DNA from: Eubacterium sp. | Lineage (GTDB): Bacteria > Bacillota > Clostridia > Lachnospirales > Lachnospiraceae | DNA length: 51,197 bases | Assembly: GCA_017433295.1 (NCBI GenBank) | Contig: JAFRHL010000038.1 | Coordinates: forward strand, 1 to 51,197 | Direction of reading: 5' to 3' | Part shown: piece after piece, positions 36,397 to 45,121 of the stretch | Layout of the letters: each line of letters opens with the position of its first letter | How positions within the stretch are numbered: the stretch's first letter is position 1 | Notes under the pieces: generated by a model | The model's input: the letters and a program-made list of their open reading frames with translations, nothing else | The model's database searches: none | What the model was told of the DNA's origin: nothing | Translations under genes and position numbers: made by a program

Positions 36397-37350
36397 ATGC
36401 GTTATATCGGCGAACTCAGAGAAGGGGAGAACGTCTCTGGCATCTATCTTTGTAAATCTAAAAACATTGCGAAAACCAAGGCAGGAAAAACATACTATTC
36501 CCTGATACTTCAGGATAAAACAGGTATTATTGACACAAAGATATGGGATTTGAATCACGGCATCGAGAGCTTTGAACAGATGGACTACATACGCATTGAG
36601 GGCAATGTCACCAGCTTTCAGGGCAGCCTTCAGCTCAATGTCAGACGCCTGAGAAAGGCCTCAGAAGGAGAGTACCTCCCCCAGGACTATATTCCCTGCA
36701 CCACAAGAAATGTGGATGCCATGTTTAAGGAACTGACAGGCTATATTAACCATGTACAGAATATTTATCTGCGGCAGCTTCTGGTGGCTTTTTTCGGCGA
36801 TAAAGCCTTTGCCAGGGCTTTTAAGGAGCATTCAGCTGCCAAAAGGGTCCACCACGGCTTCTGGGGAGGTCTTTTAGAGCATACCCTGGGTGTGGTAAAG
36901 CTCTGCGACTTCTACTGCAGTCAGTATCCTGTCCTGAACAGAGACCTTCTGATTACAGCTGCCATATGCCATGATATCGGCAAGCTGTCGGAGCTGTCCG
37001 CCTTTCCGGAAAATGATTATACAGATGAAGGTCAGCTGATCGGTCATATCGTGAAGGGTACCATGATGGTGGAAGAGAAGATCTCTAAGATAGCGAATTT
37101 CCCCGTCAAGCTGGGAAATGAATTGAAGCATTGTATTCTCGCCCACCATGGAGAGCTGGAGTTCGGTTCCCCGAAAAAACCGGCGCTGATAGAGGCAGTG
37201 GCCCTGAATTTTGCAGATAATACAGACGCCAAGATAGAGACATTTATTGAAGCACTGGCGGAAGAGAACCGGCAGAGTGGAGAGTGGCGGGGTTATAATA
37301 AGCTCTTTGAGAGCAACATCAGAGCCACCAGCCAGTCTGTGGTAAGATAA
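36397..37350 (+). CDS. yhaM: YhaM-family 3'-5' exoribonuclease (OB + HD domains)
   Basis: This 317-residue protein has an N-terminal OB-fold (about 1-95, LREGENVSGIYLCKSKNIAKTK) and an HD phosphohydrolase domain. Metal-site pieces are HHGFWGGLLEHT, the HD pair in CHDIGKLSE, and AHHGELEFGSP. In Bacillus YhaM trims single-stranded RNA and DNA from the 3' end. The ribosome site aaaggag is seven bases from the ATG. Confidence 0.92.
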   Translation: MRYIGELREGENVSGIYLCKSKNIAKTKAGKTYYSLILQDKTGIIDTKIWDLNHGIESFEQMDYIRIEGNVTSFQGSLQLNVRRLRKASEGEYLPQDYIPCTTRNVDAMFKELTGYINHVQNIYLRQLLVAFFGDKAFARAFKEHSAAKRVHHGFWGGLLEHTLGVVKLCDFYCSQYPVLNRDLLITAAICHDIGKLSELSAFPENDYTDEGQLIGHIVKGTMMVEEKISKIANFPVKLGNELKHCILAHHGELEFGSPKKPALIEAVALNFADNTDAKIETFIEALAEENRQSGEWRGYNKLFESNIRATSQSVVR

Positions 37351-37365
37351 GCCGCCGGGCCGGCG

Positions 37366-37387
37366 CGAAATCGCCGAGGCGATTTCG
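37366..37387. repeat. Intergenic palindrome, copy 5
   Basis: cgaaatcgcc (37366-37375) and ggcgatttcg (37378-37387) are perfect 10-base arms with spacer ga. The right flank atggattt nearly matches the attgattt of the other copies. It fills the gap between yhaM and rlmD. Confidence 0.78.
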
Positions 37388-37419
37388 ATGGATTTGAACC
37401 GGAGATAGAAGGAAGGATT

Positions 37420-38820
37420 ATGGAATTTAAGAAGAATCAGGAGATTCTCCTTACAATCGAAGACTTTACGAGAGAAGGGGAGGGCCTTGGTAAATATCAG
37501 GGCTTTCCCTTTTTTGTAAAAGATACGGTCATCGGTGATAAGGCCAGGGTCTCCATAACAAAACTAAAGAAGAACTACGGATACGCGAGACTGGTAAATA
37601 TCATGGAGCCATCCCCGGACCGGGTAGAAGCCCCCTGTCCTGTGGCCAGACAATGCGGAGGCTGTAAGATCCAGCAGCTCTCCTATGAGAAGCAGCTGGA
37701 ATTCAAATGGAATCAGGTAGCAAACTGCATGAAGCGGATCGGCGGCTTTTCCGGCATAGAAGACCTGATGGAGCCGGTATATGGAATGGACGTTCCCTGG
37801 CATTTCAGGAATAAAGCCCAGTTTCCGGTAGGAACAGATAAAAAAGGAAACCCGGTGGCCGGATTTTACGCCGGGCGTACCCACAGCATTATACCCAACA
37901 CAAGCTGCCTGATCCAGGCAGAAGTCAATCAGGAGATCCTGGAGATCATCCTTGCCTATATGAAAAGGAATCATATTCCTGCTTACGATGAGAAAAACCA
38001 CAGCGGCCTGGTGCGCCATGTCCTGACCCGGTTGGGCTTTGTGACAGGCCAGGTCATGGTCTGCCTTATCTTAAATGGCAGCCCTGGCCGGCTGACCCAT
38101 GTGAAGGAGCTGACTGAGGCCCTGCAGAGGATAGATGGTATGACCAGCATTATGGCAAATATCAACACGGCAAAGACCAACAAGATCCTGGGAAGTCAAT
38201 GTGTGACACTTTGGGGAAAAGATTATATTGAAGACTATATCGGAGAAATCCGTTACCGGATCAGCCCCCTGTCCTTCTTCCAGGTCAATCCCGGACAGAC
38301 CAGGGTGCTTTATGGCAAAGCCCTGGAATATGCCGGGCTGACCGGCGGTGAGACTGTCTGGGATCTTTACTGCGGAATCGGGACCATTTCTCTGTTTCTG
38401 GCGCAAAAGGCCGGTCAGGTGTACGGCGTGGAGATCATACCCGAGGCCATAGAGGATGCCAGGCGGAATGCTAAACTAAATCATATGGACAATGTGACAT
38501 TTTATGTGGGAAAAGCAGAAGAGATCCTGCCCCGGGAATACGGGAGGGGATGCGGTGATGCGGTTGACAACCTGAAGAACCATCCGGATGTCATCGTCGT
38601 GGATCCCCCCAGAAAGGGCTGCGATGAAGTCCTGCTCAACACCATGCTTGCCATGGGACCGGACAGGATCGTTTATGTAAGCTGTGATCCGGGGACGCTG
38701 GCCAGGGACTGCAGGATCCTGTGCCGGAAGGACTATGAGATCAAAAAGATGGCAGTGGTGGATCAATTTGGGCATTCCTGCCACGTAGAGAGTGTAGTAT
38801 TAATGTCAAGAATTAAGTGA
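37420..38820 (+). CDS. rlmD: 23S rRNA (uracil-5-)-methyltransferase (RlmD/RumA type)
   Basis: This 466-residue SAM-dependent enzyme methylates C5 of uridines in 23S rRNA. It has an N-terminal TRAM domain, then the iron-sulphur cysteines APCPVARQCGGCK. The Rossmann segment is VWDLYCGIGTISLFLA, and IVVDPPRKGC and YVSCDPGTLARDC follow, the last with the catalytic cysteine. The C-terminal HSCHVESVVLMS is a sequence that integrative elements of Firmicutes are known to target. A second, diverged copy of this tail lies at 45049-45096. Confidence 0.95.
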   Translation: MEFKKNQEILLTIEDFTREGEGLGKYQGFPFFVKDTVIGDKARVSITKLKKNYGYARLVNIMEPSPDRVEAPCPVARQCGGCKIQQLSYEKQLEFKWNQVANCMKRIGGFSGIEDLMEPVYGMDVPWHFRNKAQFPVGTDKKGNPVAGFYAGRTHSIIPNTSCLIQAEVNQEILEIILAYMKRNHIPAYDEKNHSGLVRHVLTRLGFVTGQVMVCLILNGSPGRLTHVKELTEALQRIDGMTSIMANINTAKTNKILGSQCVTLWGKDYIEDYIGEIRYRISPLSFFQVNPGQTRVLYGKALEYAGLTGGETVWDLYCGIGTISLFLAQKAGQVYGVEIIPEAIEDARRNAKLNHMDNVTFYVGKAEEILPREYGRGCGDAVDNLKNHPDVIVVDPPRKGCDEVLLNTMLAMGPDRIVYVSCDPGTLARDCRILCRKDYEIKKMAVVDQFGHSCHVESVVLMSRIK

Positions 38821-38846
38821 AAAAGGCCGAAAATGGCTTCCTCTGT

Positions 38847-38890
38847 ATAAGTTCGCGTTAGCCAAATCATAGATTTGGACGCTCACTTAT
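38847..38890 (+). other. Nested hairpin downstream of rlmD
   Basis: Three stacked stems can form: ataagt/acttat, gcgt/acgc and ccaaatc/gatttgg, around loop ata. No T-run follows directly. The core caaatcatagatttg resembles the hairpin at 2025-2044. It may be a repeat element or a 3'-end stabiliser. Confidence 0.5.
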
Positions 38891-38894
38891 GTTT

Positions 38895-39362
38895 TCACGC
38901 TATTTCCCGGGTTTCGGCCCGGGATTTTCTTTTTAGCGGCAGCGATGGGGATTTTAGGGTGGTGTGGATAAGATGGAGGTCAGGGGCAGAGTGGAGTTGA
39001 TGGGATCCGAGCCCCTCTTTTGTAAAGACCGAGCCATTGTAGGAAAGACGGAAGGATCCATCCAGATGTAGGTCGGCAAATTTGCTGCCAGCCCATTTTT
39101 TTATGACATCCTTCCACGCCTGTTCAGAGCAGAACAGAGGAAGCTCGATAAGATCCGAAATATGGATATCCTTCTTTTGGGCCAGTTCATGATCTTTTGG
39201 AACAACAAGTCCCCAGATGTCAGCTTCCGGGAATTCAATGTAATCGTATTTACGCGGGTCTGGATCTTCTGCGAGTACAAGGAAATCAAGGAGACCTTTA
39301 TCAAGCTTATCAGCAATCTGTTCAGTATCTCCGCTGGTAATGTGGTAGCGGAGATTCACCAT
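38895..39362 (-). pseudogene. Remnant of a LysR-type regulator
   Basis: The stretch from NLRYHITSGDTEQIADKLD to FRLSYNGSVFTKEGLG is the substrate-binding domain of a LysR-family regulator. The N-terminal DNA-binding half is missing: homology begins abruptly near 39360, where a recombinase fragment on the other strand starts. The last 35 residues do not look like LysR, and the frame runs into the rlmD terminator, so the 3' end is also rearranged. Not expected to be functional. Confidence 0.8.
38905..38935 (+). terminator. Rho-independent terminator after rlmD
   Basis: tcccggg (38905-38911) and cccggga (38918-38924) pair perfectly around tttcgg and are followed by ttttctttttt. Confidence 0.88.
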
Positions 39363-39988
39363 TCACCAGCAAGCTGATTTGCGGAGACTGCGGCAGCACC
39401 TTTAAGCGGCACATGAATACGACCGGAAGCCAGAAATATCCGGTGTGGGTCTGCAAGCAGCACTTGGAGGATGTCGGTTCCTGCAGCATGAAATCTGTCC
39501 GGGAGTGCGATCTGGAAACCGCCTTCACGACCATGATGAACAAACTGATCTACGCGAAGAAGGCTGTGCTGGAAGGGCTGCTCGACGGGATACGGGGAGA
39601 AACGCATAAGGACAACCTGCGCCGGATCGATGCTATCGATCAGAAGCTGGAGCAGAATGTGGAACGGCGGCAAACCCTGACGACCATCATGACGCGGGGC
39701 TACCTGGACCCGGCGCTCTTCACGCAGGAGAGCAACGACCTCGCTGCCGAGGCGGATGCCCTGACAGCGGAAAAGGATCAGCTGGTGAAGGAAATCCCCG
39801 GCAGCCTCCACAAGACGGATGCGCTCAGCGACCTGATCCAGTATGCGGGCCATGCTCAGCCCAGCGCCTCCTTTGACGGAGCCCTGGTAGAGCGCTTCCT
39901 CGATCACGCGGAGCTGCCGACCAGAGATGAGGTCGTCTTCCACCTCAAATGTGGCCTGCGCCTGACAGAAAGGATTGGTGAAAAATGA
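39359..39988 (+). pseudogene. 5'-truncated large serine recombinase (C-terminal half)
   Basis: The reading frame opens at the junction with the LysR remnant as PFTSKLICGDCGSTFKR, the zinc-ribbon of a large serine recombinase. A coiled coil (ETHKDNLRRIDAIDQKLEQN, then a further helical stretch) and a C-terminal strand region ([18 protein letters not shown]) follow. The catalytic resolvase and central domains are absent. Its stop overlaps the next start by ATGA, the usual linkage in multi-recombinase cassettes. The first internal ATG is 39413, but expression is unlikely. Confidence 0.82.
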
Positions 39989-40407
39989 GCAGAGGACACA
40001 CACCTTACGGATACCGGATCGAAAACGGCATCGCAGTTGTTTGCGAGGAGCAGGCAGCACAGATCCGGAAGATCTACGAGGGATACCTTGGCGGCCTTTC
40101 CCTGAGAAACGCTGCAAAGGAAGCCGGGATTACCGCGACGCATTCTTCGGTGAAGCGGCTTCTGCAGAATCCCCACTTTCTGGGTGATGACTTCTATCCG
40201 GCGATCATCGACAGAGAGACCTTCGATGCCTTTGAGGTCGAGCGCCAGCGCCGGGAAGAAGCGCTGGGCCGGGATAAGCGGGAGAAGAAAACGGTGGAGG
40301 CCGTTCCTGCGCCGACTTCTTTCTGGATGGCAAAACCGGCGCAAACGTTCAGCGACCCATACCAGCAAGCGGAATACTTGTACAGCCTGATTGAAAAGAG
40401 AGGTTAA
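39985..40407 (+). CDS. Recombinase-domain protein lacking the catalytic domain
   Basis: This 140-residue protein begins [18 protein letters not shown]. It continues with [20 protein letters not shown] and [18 protein letters not shown], which is the central recombinase (DNA-binding) domain of large serine recombinases. The N-terminal resolvase domain with its catalytic serine is not there, and no break is seen at its start, so this seems to be a natural short form. It is coupled to both neighbours: ATGA overlap upstream, and its stop is one base before the next ATG. It may act as an accessory DNA-binding partner of the recombinase at 40409. Confidence 0.75.
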   Translation: MSRGHTPYGYRIENGIAVVCEEQAAQIRKIYEGYLGGLSLRNAAKEAGITATHSSVKRLLQNPHFLGDDFYPAIIDRETFDAFEVERQRREEALGRDKREKKTVEAVPAPTSFWMAKPAQTFSDPYQQAEYLYSLIEKRG

Positions 40408-40408
40408 T

Positions 40409-41521
40409 ATGGCAACAGTGACAATGATACCGGCACGGCCTACGGTCGGCGCGAGAAAGAGAACAGAGGATGCTCCAAAGCTCCGGGTGGCGGCATACTA
40501 CCGTGTCTCCACGGAGACCGACGAGCAGGCAACAAGCTACGATGCTCAAATCGAGCACTACACCGATTACATTGAAAAGCATCCCGGCTGGGAACTGGCA
40601 GGCATTTACGCCGACGATGGCATCTCCGGGACCAACACGAAGAAGCGTGAAGAATTTAATCGTCTGATCGATGATTGCATGGCGGGCCGGGTGGACATGG
40701 TGGTTACCAAGTCGATCTCCCGATTTGCCCGTAACACCCTCGACTGCCTGAAGTACATCAGGCAGCTCAAGGACAAGAACATAGCGGTTTTCTTTGAGAA
40801 GGAAGCCATCAACACGCTGGATGCCAAGGGTGAGGTTCTGCTCACCATCATGGCATCCCTTGCCCAGCAGGAAAGCCAGAGCCTTTCCCAGAACGTCCGG
40901 CTGGGCCTTCAGTATCGCTACCAGCAGGGTAAGGTGCAGGTTTGCACGAACCGGTTCCTCGGATACGACAAGGACGAGGATGGCAATCTGGTCATCAATC
41001 CCGAAGAGGCCGAGGTGGTGAGGCGGATTTACCGGGAGTACCTCAGCGGCAAAAGCTACTACCAGATTGGGCAGGAGCTTTCCGCTGACGGCATCCGGAC
41101 AGCCGCTGGCAACGACTACTGGCTGCCGAGCACGCTTAAGAAAATCCTGAGCAATGAGAAGTACATCGGTGACGCGCTTCTGCAGAAGACCATCACCACG
41201 GACTTCCTGAACAAGAAGCGGGTTGCCAATAAAGGGATCGTTCCTCAGTATTATGTGGAAGGCAGCCACGAGGCCATCATTCCCCGCGAGCGCTTCATGC
41301 AGGTGCAGGAGGAGATGGTGCGCAGGGCCCGCCTTGAGACCGGCACCGGAAAGCGCCGGGTTTACAGCGGGAAGTACGCGCTTTCCCACCTTGTTTACTG
41401 CGCCAACTGTGGTGACATCTTTCGGAGAACGATGTGGTTTCTCAAAGGGGAAAACGTACCGGTATGGCGCTGCGTCAGCAGGTTGGAGAAAAAGAAGTCC
41501 GGCATCGACTGTCCGGCATGA
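40409..41521 (+). CDS. Large serine recombinase (catalytic, recombinase and zinc domains)
   Basis: The resolvase domain has the catalytic serine in AAYYRVST and the helix segment [14 protein letters not shown]. The recombinase domain ([16 protein letters not shown] ... [12 protein letters not shown]) and a zinc ribbon ([11 protein letters not shown] ... VWRC) follow. The frame ends early at TGA 41519-41521, right after SGIDCPA. The expected coiled coil and C-terminal segment continue in another frame from ATG 41518. The gene is therefore either frameshifted, with a small deletion, or expressed in two coupled pieces. The start is ATG 40409; 369 residues. Confidence 0.88.
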   Translation: MATVTMIPARPTVGARKRTEDAPKLRVAAYYRVSTETDEQATSYDAQIEHYTDYIEKHPGWELAGIYADDGISGTNTKKREEFNRLIDDCMAGRVDMVVTKSISRFARNTLDCLKYIRQLKDKNIAVFFEKEAINTLDAKGEVLLTIMASLAQQESQSLSQNVRLGLQYRYQQGKVQVCTNRFLGYDKDEDGNLVINPEEAEVVRRIYREYLSGKSYYQIGQELSADGIRTAAGNDYWLPSTLKKILSNEKYIGDALLQKTITTDFLNKKRVANKGIVPQYYVEGSHEAIIPRERFMQVQEEMVRRARLETGTGKRRVYSGKYALSHLVYCANCGDIFRRTMWFLKGENVPVWRCVSRLEKKKSGIDCPA

Positions 41522-41886
41522 GGATGGCCGTGGAGATGGCACTCGCGCAGAGCAACGGACCTCGGGTGGCAGAGATCGATGCTCGGCTCGAAGCCCTGCA
41601 GAAAGAGCTTCTGAAGAAGGCCAACGCTAAGCAGGGGTTTGACGAGCTGGCTGACGAGATCGAAGATCTCCGGACGGATAAAGAGGCCCTTCTTCTGGAA
41701 GACGCCAACCGCCAAGGTGTGAAGCAGCGGCTGGACGAGCTCGAAGCCTTTCTGGAAGAACAACAGGAACCGGTGACGGATTACGACGAGGGTTTGGTCC
41801 GGAGGCTGATCGAGCGGATCACGGTTTACGACGGCTACCTTGCTTTTGAATTCAAATCCGGCCTTGAGACCGAAGTTCAGATGTAA
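41518..41886 (+). CDS. C-terminal coiled-coil piece of the split serine recombinase
   Basis: This 122-residue reading frame overlaps the previous stop as ATGA. It carries a coiled coil ([20 protein letters not shown] ...) and the typical tail [19 protein letters not shown], ending [13 protein letters not shown]. In intact relatives this is continuous with the zinc-ribbon part. The frame change probably arose by deletion, but the overlap would allow coupled translation. Confidence 0.65.
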   Translation: MRMAVEMALAQSNGPRVAEIDARLEALQKELLKKANAKQGFDELADEIEDLRTDKEALLLEDANRQGVKQRLDELEAFLEEQQEPVTDYDEGLVRRLIERITVYDGYLAFEFKSGLETEVQM

Positions 41887-41902
41887 ACACAACCATCACG
41901 CA

Positions 41903-41928
41903 GACGCTCCTCCGGGGGCGTCTTTTTT
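41903..41928 (+). terminator. Terminator of the recombinase cassette
   Basis: gacgctcc (41903-41910) and ggggcgtc (41915-41922) pair around tccg and are followed by six Ts. Confidence 0.88.
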
Positions 41929-42007
41929 ACGTTTGCAGGGTAGAAATCTGCCATAGACTGTGCTATACTTATCCAGTCATAGGTTGATATTTGAGAGAGG
42001 AAGTCAG

Positions 42008-42214
42008 ATGCTGCAGAACAACGTGGAAATGGATCTGAAGATGCGCCTGATCGAGAGCGGACAGACACAGACGGAGGTTGCGGAGAAACTTGGTGTATCC
42101 CTTTCCTATGTGAACCGAATTACCAAGGGCCGTGAGCAGATCGTCAACAAGACCTTTGTGAGGATGATGGACGAGCTCGGCTACGATGTGGAGTTGACAT
42201 ATAAGAAGAAATAA
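42008..42214 (+). CDS. XRE-family helix-turn-helix protein
   Basis: This 68-residue protein is made almost only of a helix-turn-helix: SGQTQTEVAEKLGVSLSYVN followed by RITKGREQIVNKTF. ATG 42008 has gagagga upstream; the longer reading from 41960 lacks a ribosome site. Small XRE proteins beside recombinases usually control excision genes or the element's own promoter. It has its own position after the cassette terminator. Confidence 0.82.
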   Translation: MLQNNVEMDLKMRLIESGQTQTEVAEKLGVSLSYVNRITKGREQIVNKTFVRMMDELGYDVELTYKKK

Positions 42215-42296
42215 TAGGCAGAAATGATTATCGCTTTGAGTTATTTAAATGAGCTGATTTTTTCTGCCGTGACATATTGAAAAAGAGGTAACTTAA

Positions 42297-43406
42297 ATGC
42301 ACAGAGTGTTTCGGAAGCTACATTTGGTAATTTTGGTATTGATAATAATGATTGTTCTGGCGGCTTGCTCTTCAACCTCGCCTGCGGAGTGTTCAGGTGA
42401 GACTTCATCTCCAGCTGATATTCCTTCCGGCGAAGGTTCATCAAATGAAGCACAGCCTGTGCGCAGCGCGGTGGATTTTGATCATGAGCTGGATTCGTAT
42501 GTGCCGCAGAAGGATCATTATAATTTCTATTTTACATATAAAACCGTGCATCCGTGGTGGGATGCTGTAGCACTGGGAATGGAAGAAGCCCAGAGACAGT
42601 TTCTGGATAAGGGGATTACTGTCACTTATGAGTATATGGCACCGGAAGGAGCTTCTGCCGATGATCAGACAAAACGGCTTCTTCAGGCTGAGCATAAGGA
42701 CTATGATGTGATTGGAGTCGATGTCGCGGACGAGGCGGTCATATCTCCCGTCATTGATGGGATGGTGGAATCAGGGACAAAGGTCATGACTTTTTCAAGC
42801 TCGGACGCATCCGGGGACTGTAAAAGGATCGCCTATGTTGGGAATACGCATAATTACGAAGACGGTGCTGACTTAACAGAAGCCCTTTGTGAAAAGTTGG
42901 AGTACAAAGGGAAGGTTGCAATTCTTGTAGGAAGTAAAGGTGCTCCGTGTCATGAAGATCGTGCCAGAGGTGCCAGGGACACGATTGCTAAATATAAGGA
43001 TATGGAGATTGTTGCCACGGAATATGATATGGACTCCGTTGATCTGGCATATGAGTTGACGCTAAAAATCCTTAAAGACAACCCGGATCTTGATGGCATT
43101 ATCTGCTGTAATATGAGTAATCCCGTAGGTGCAGCCAGAGCAATCAAAGAGACCGGCAGCAATGCTGTTATTGTGGGCATGGACCATGATCAGGAGGCGC
43201 TGCGTTATCTGGATGAAGGTATGATTTATTGTCTCGGGGTTCAGGATTGCTACTCTATCGGCTTTGATACACTTCAGGTTGCGGTAAAAATTGCTGATGG
43301 AAATCTGCCGGGAGAGTTGTTTCCGGAGAAAACCGATGAGATTACTACCATAATTTATCAGAAGGACGCGGCATTAATGCTTGAACTGCTGTATGGTGAT
43401 ATTTGA
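42297..43406 (+). CDS. Orphan sugar-binding-type (Peripla_BP_4) lipoprotein
   Basis: The signal peptide ends in the lipobox LAAC with Cys24. The 369-residue protein has the RbsB-like two-domain fold: FTYKTVHPWWDAVALGMEEAQ, VIGVDVADEAVISPVIDGMV, VAILVGSKGAP and GIICCNMSNPVGAARAIKE. No permease or ATPase gene is near. The gene is followed by a membrane GGDEF gene whose ATG overlaps its stop (TGATG). The likely role is to sense a small ligand outside the cell and present it to that enzyme. Ribosome site: agaggt. Confidence 0.88.
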   Translation: MHRVFRKLHLVILVLIIMIVLAACSSTSPAECSGETSSPADIPSGEGSSNEAQPVRSAVDFDHELDSYVPQKDHYNFYFTYKTVHPWWDAVALGMEEAQRQFLDKGITVTYEYMAPEGASADDQTKRLLQAEHKDYDVIGVDVADEAVISPVIDGMVESGTKVMTFSSSDASGDCKRIAYVGNTHNYEDGADLTEALCEKLEYKGKVAILVGSKGAPCHEDRARGARDTIAKYKDMEIVATEYDMDSVDLAYELTLKILKDNPDLDGIICCNMSNPVGAARAIKETGSNAVIVGMDHDQEALRYLDEGMIYCLGVQDCYSIGFDTLQVAVKIADGNLPGELFPEKTDEITTIIYQKDAALMLELLYGDI

Positions 43407-44906
43407 TGAAAAAAAAAACGCATTACAAATAGAACTTTTTTGCTGACGGCCGTCATTGGCAGTTTATTAATCATGGGCATGGTAACTGCCAATTCGATCT
43501 GGTCGTCAAATCAGACACGTCTTGAAACGGATGAAGCAGTTTCTGCGGTAAGCCGTTTTTATCTTGACACGATGGCAGATCGGCGTGCCCAGACAGTTTC
43601 TAATCAGATCAGCAATGAATTCAGCCAGATGGAAAAAGCGCTGTCCTTTATCCGTGATGAAAAAATCGAATCACAGGAAGAATTACGGGATACGCTCGGT
43701 AAAATAAAAAACCTGCTGTCGCTTAGCCGTTTTGCGCTGATAGATCAGGATAACACTGTATACACACAGTATACGACATATTCCGGCAGAAGCAGACACG
43801 AATTCTTATCGGAAGAAAAAATGAACGATCGCATTATCAGCACGGTTTCCCTTTACGGCTCTTCCAAACAGCTGTGTCTCGCCATTCCGACACCGAATCT
43901 TACGATCATGGGTAAGCCTTTTAAAGCATGCCTCATTCAGATAGACATTAAGGATATCATTGACCTGCTTGCGGTTGATGATCAGGGAAGAACATATTTT
44001 GCCTTATATTCGCAAAACGGAAGTAATCTGTCCGGAACGGAGCTGGGTCCGGTAATCTCAGGTCAGAATATATTTGACGCAACAAAGGGACTCGTTTCTG
44101 AAGATGTCTGGAAAGAGAATTACGATCATTTTGCTAACGATATAAGGGGAAGTATGACGTTTTCTTCCGGAGACGTCAAAGAAACGATGTGCTACGTTCC
44201 TATTCGGGATACGGGCTGGGAAATTGCCGTTCTGATTCATGAGAGCGTTATTCTGGATCAGATTCGCGACATCAGCGAGAAAAACCTCTCAACCAACAGA
44301 AATCAGATTGTGTTCACACTTCTCGCAGTGTTGATTTTTGCTGCTGTTCTTTTGCTGGAATTAAGGTCTTTATCCAAAGACAAACTTGATGCAGAAAAAG
44401 AAACCAGCAAGACTTTTCAAAATATGGCAAACACGGACTCCCTGACAGGTGTAAGAAACAAGCATGCATATTCCGAGTATGAAGGTGTTTTAAACCGGAA
44501 AATCCAAAATAAGGAAATACAGGAACTGGCTGTTGTGATGTGTGATATTAACGGTTTGAAATATATCAATGATACGCAGGGCCATGCAGCAGGCGACCAA
44601 CTGATTAAAGAAGCCTGCGCCCTGATTTGCGAATACTTCAAACATGGTGCGGTATTCCGAGTTGGCGGTGATGAGTTTGTGGTCATTCTACAGGAGAAGG
44701 GCTATGAGACAATGGATGAGGAAATTGGCAAACTAAATAAAAAGGTTGAGGCGAATATCAAAAATAACGGGATTGTTGTTTCGATTGGTTCTTCCGTCTT
44801 ACAGCCGGATGACAGTCAGCTGCACGATGTGTTTGCGCGAGCTGATCATATGATGTACGAACGGAAGAGTAAGCTGAAATCTATGGGCGCAAAAGCGAGA
44901 GATTAA
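43406..44906 (+). CDS. Membrane GGDEF diguanylate cyclase, 5' frame interrupted by an A10 tract
   Basis: After a membrane helix (LLTAVIGSLLIMGMVTANS) comes an extracytoplasmic sensor-like region of about 250 residues, a second helix (IVFTLLAVLIFAAVLLL) and a GGDEF domain. The domain has DSLTGVRNKHAY and an intact RVGGDEFVVIL, so c-di-GMP synthesis is expected. The natural ATG (43406-43408) overlaps the upstream stop, but the ten As that follow (43409-43418) shift the frame, which stops after eight codons. With nine As it would read MKKKRITNRTFLLTAVIG and go straight into the protein. The open frame as given begins with TTG 43440 and has no ribosome site. Confidence 0.82.
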
Positions 44907-44930
44907 TATAAGGAGTTTTACCCATCCTCG

Positions 44931-45009
44931 ACATGTTCCCGTGACCGTAAAAATACGCTGACATGTTCCCATGCGCGAGAAAAATAGTATCGATGTTCTT
45001 TTCGCAAAG
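44931..45009. repeat. Three degenerate direct repeats, 30-base period
   Basis: acatgttccc occurs at 44931 and 44961 and a weaker cgatgttctt at 44991, exactly 30 bases apart each time. The parts following each also resemble one another (cgtaaaaat, cgagaaaaat). Such spaced repeats are found as transposase-binding sites at ends of IS21-like elements or as iterons. No transposase gene is next to them. Confidence 0.55.
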
Positions 45010-45048
45010 TGGATGTGCGTGCTCGGGAGTATCTCTATGTATAAGCAC

Positions 45049-45096
45049 GACTCGTGCCATGTCGAGACCGTAGTACTGCTGTCAAAGAAAAAATAG
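45049..45096 (+). pseudogene. Second 3' tail of an rlmD-like gene
   Basis: The codons read DSCHVETVVLLSKKK then TAG, matching HSCHVESVVLMS at the end of rlmD (37420-38820) with many synonymous differences. Nothing upstream (45001-45048) is methyltransferase-like. The terminator at 45122-45171 follows as it would after a real gene end. It is probably the displaced original tail of rlmD, or a tail carried by an integrated element. Confidence 0.7.
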
Positions 45097-45121
45097 TAGC
45101 AGGCTTCAGAAGGCTTGAATT

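Noticed and set aside
40349-41542. A 397-residue minus-strand reading frame opposite the recombinase.
   Set aside because: It is a mirror of the GC-rich recombinase gene, with no ribosome site or family motif. The same holds for the long antisense frames in polC (13496-14185), mutS2 (34932-35642) and the SnoaL-like gene (48539-49336).
44931-45009. A CRISPR array.
   Set aside because: Only three imperfect repeats of about 10 conserved bases with 30-base period, and no cas genes.
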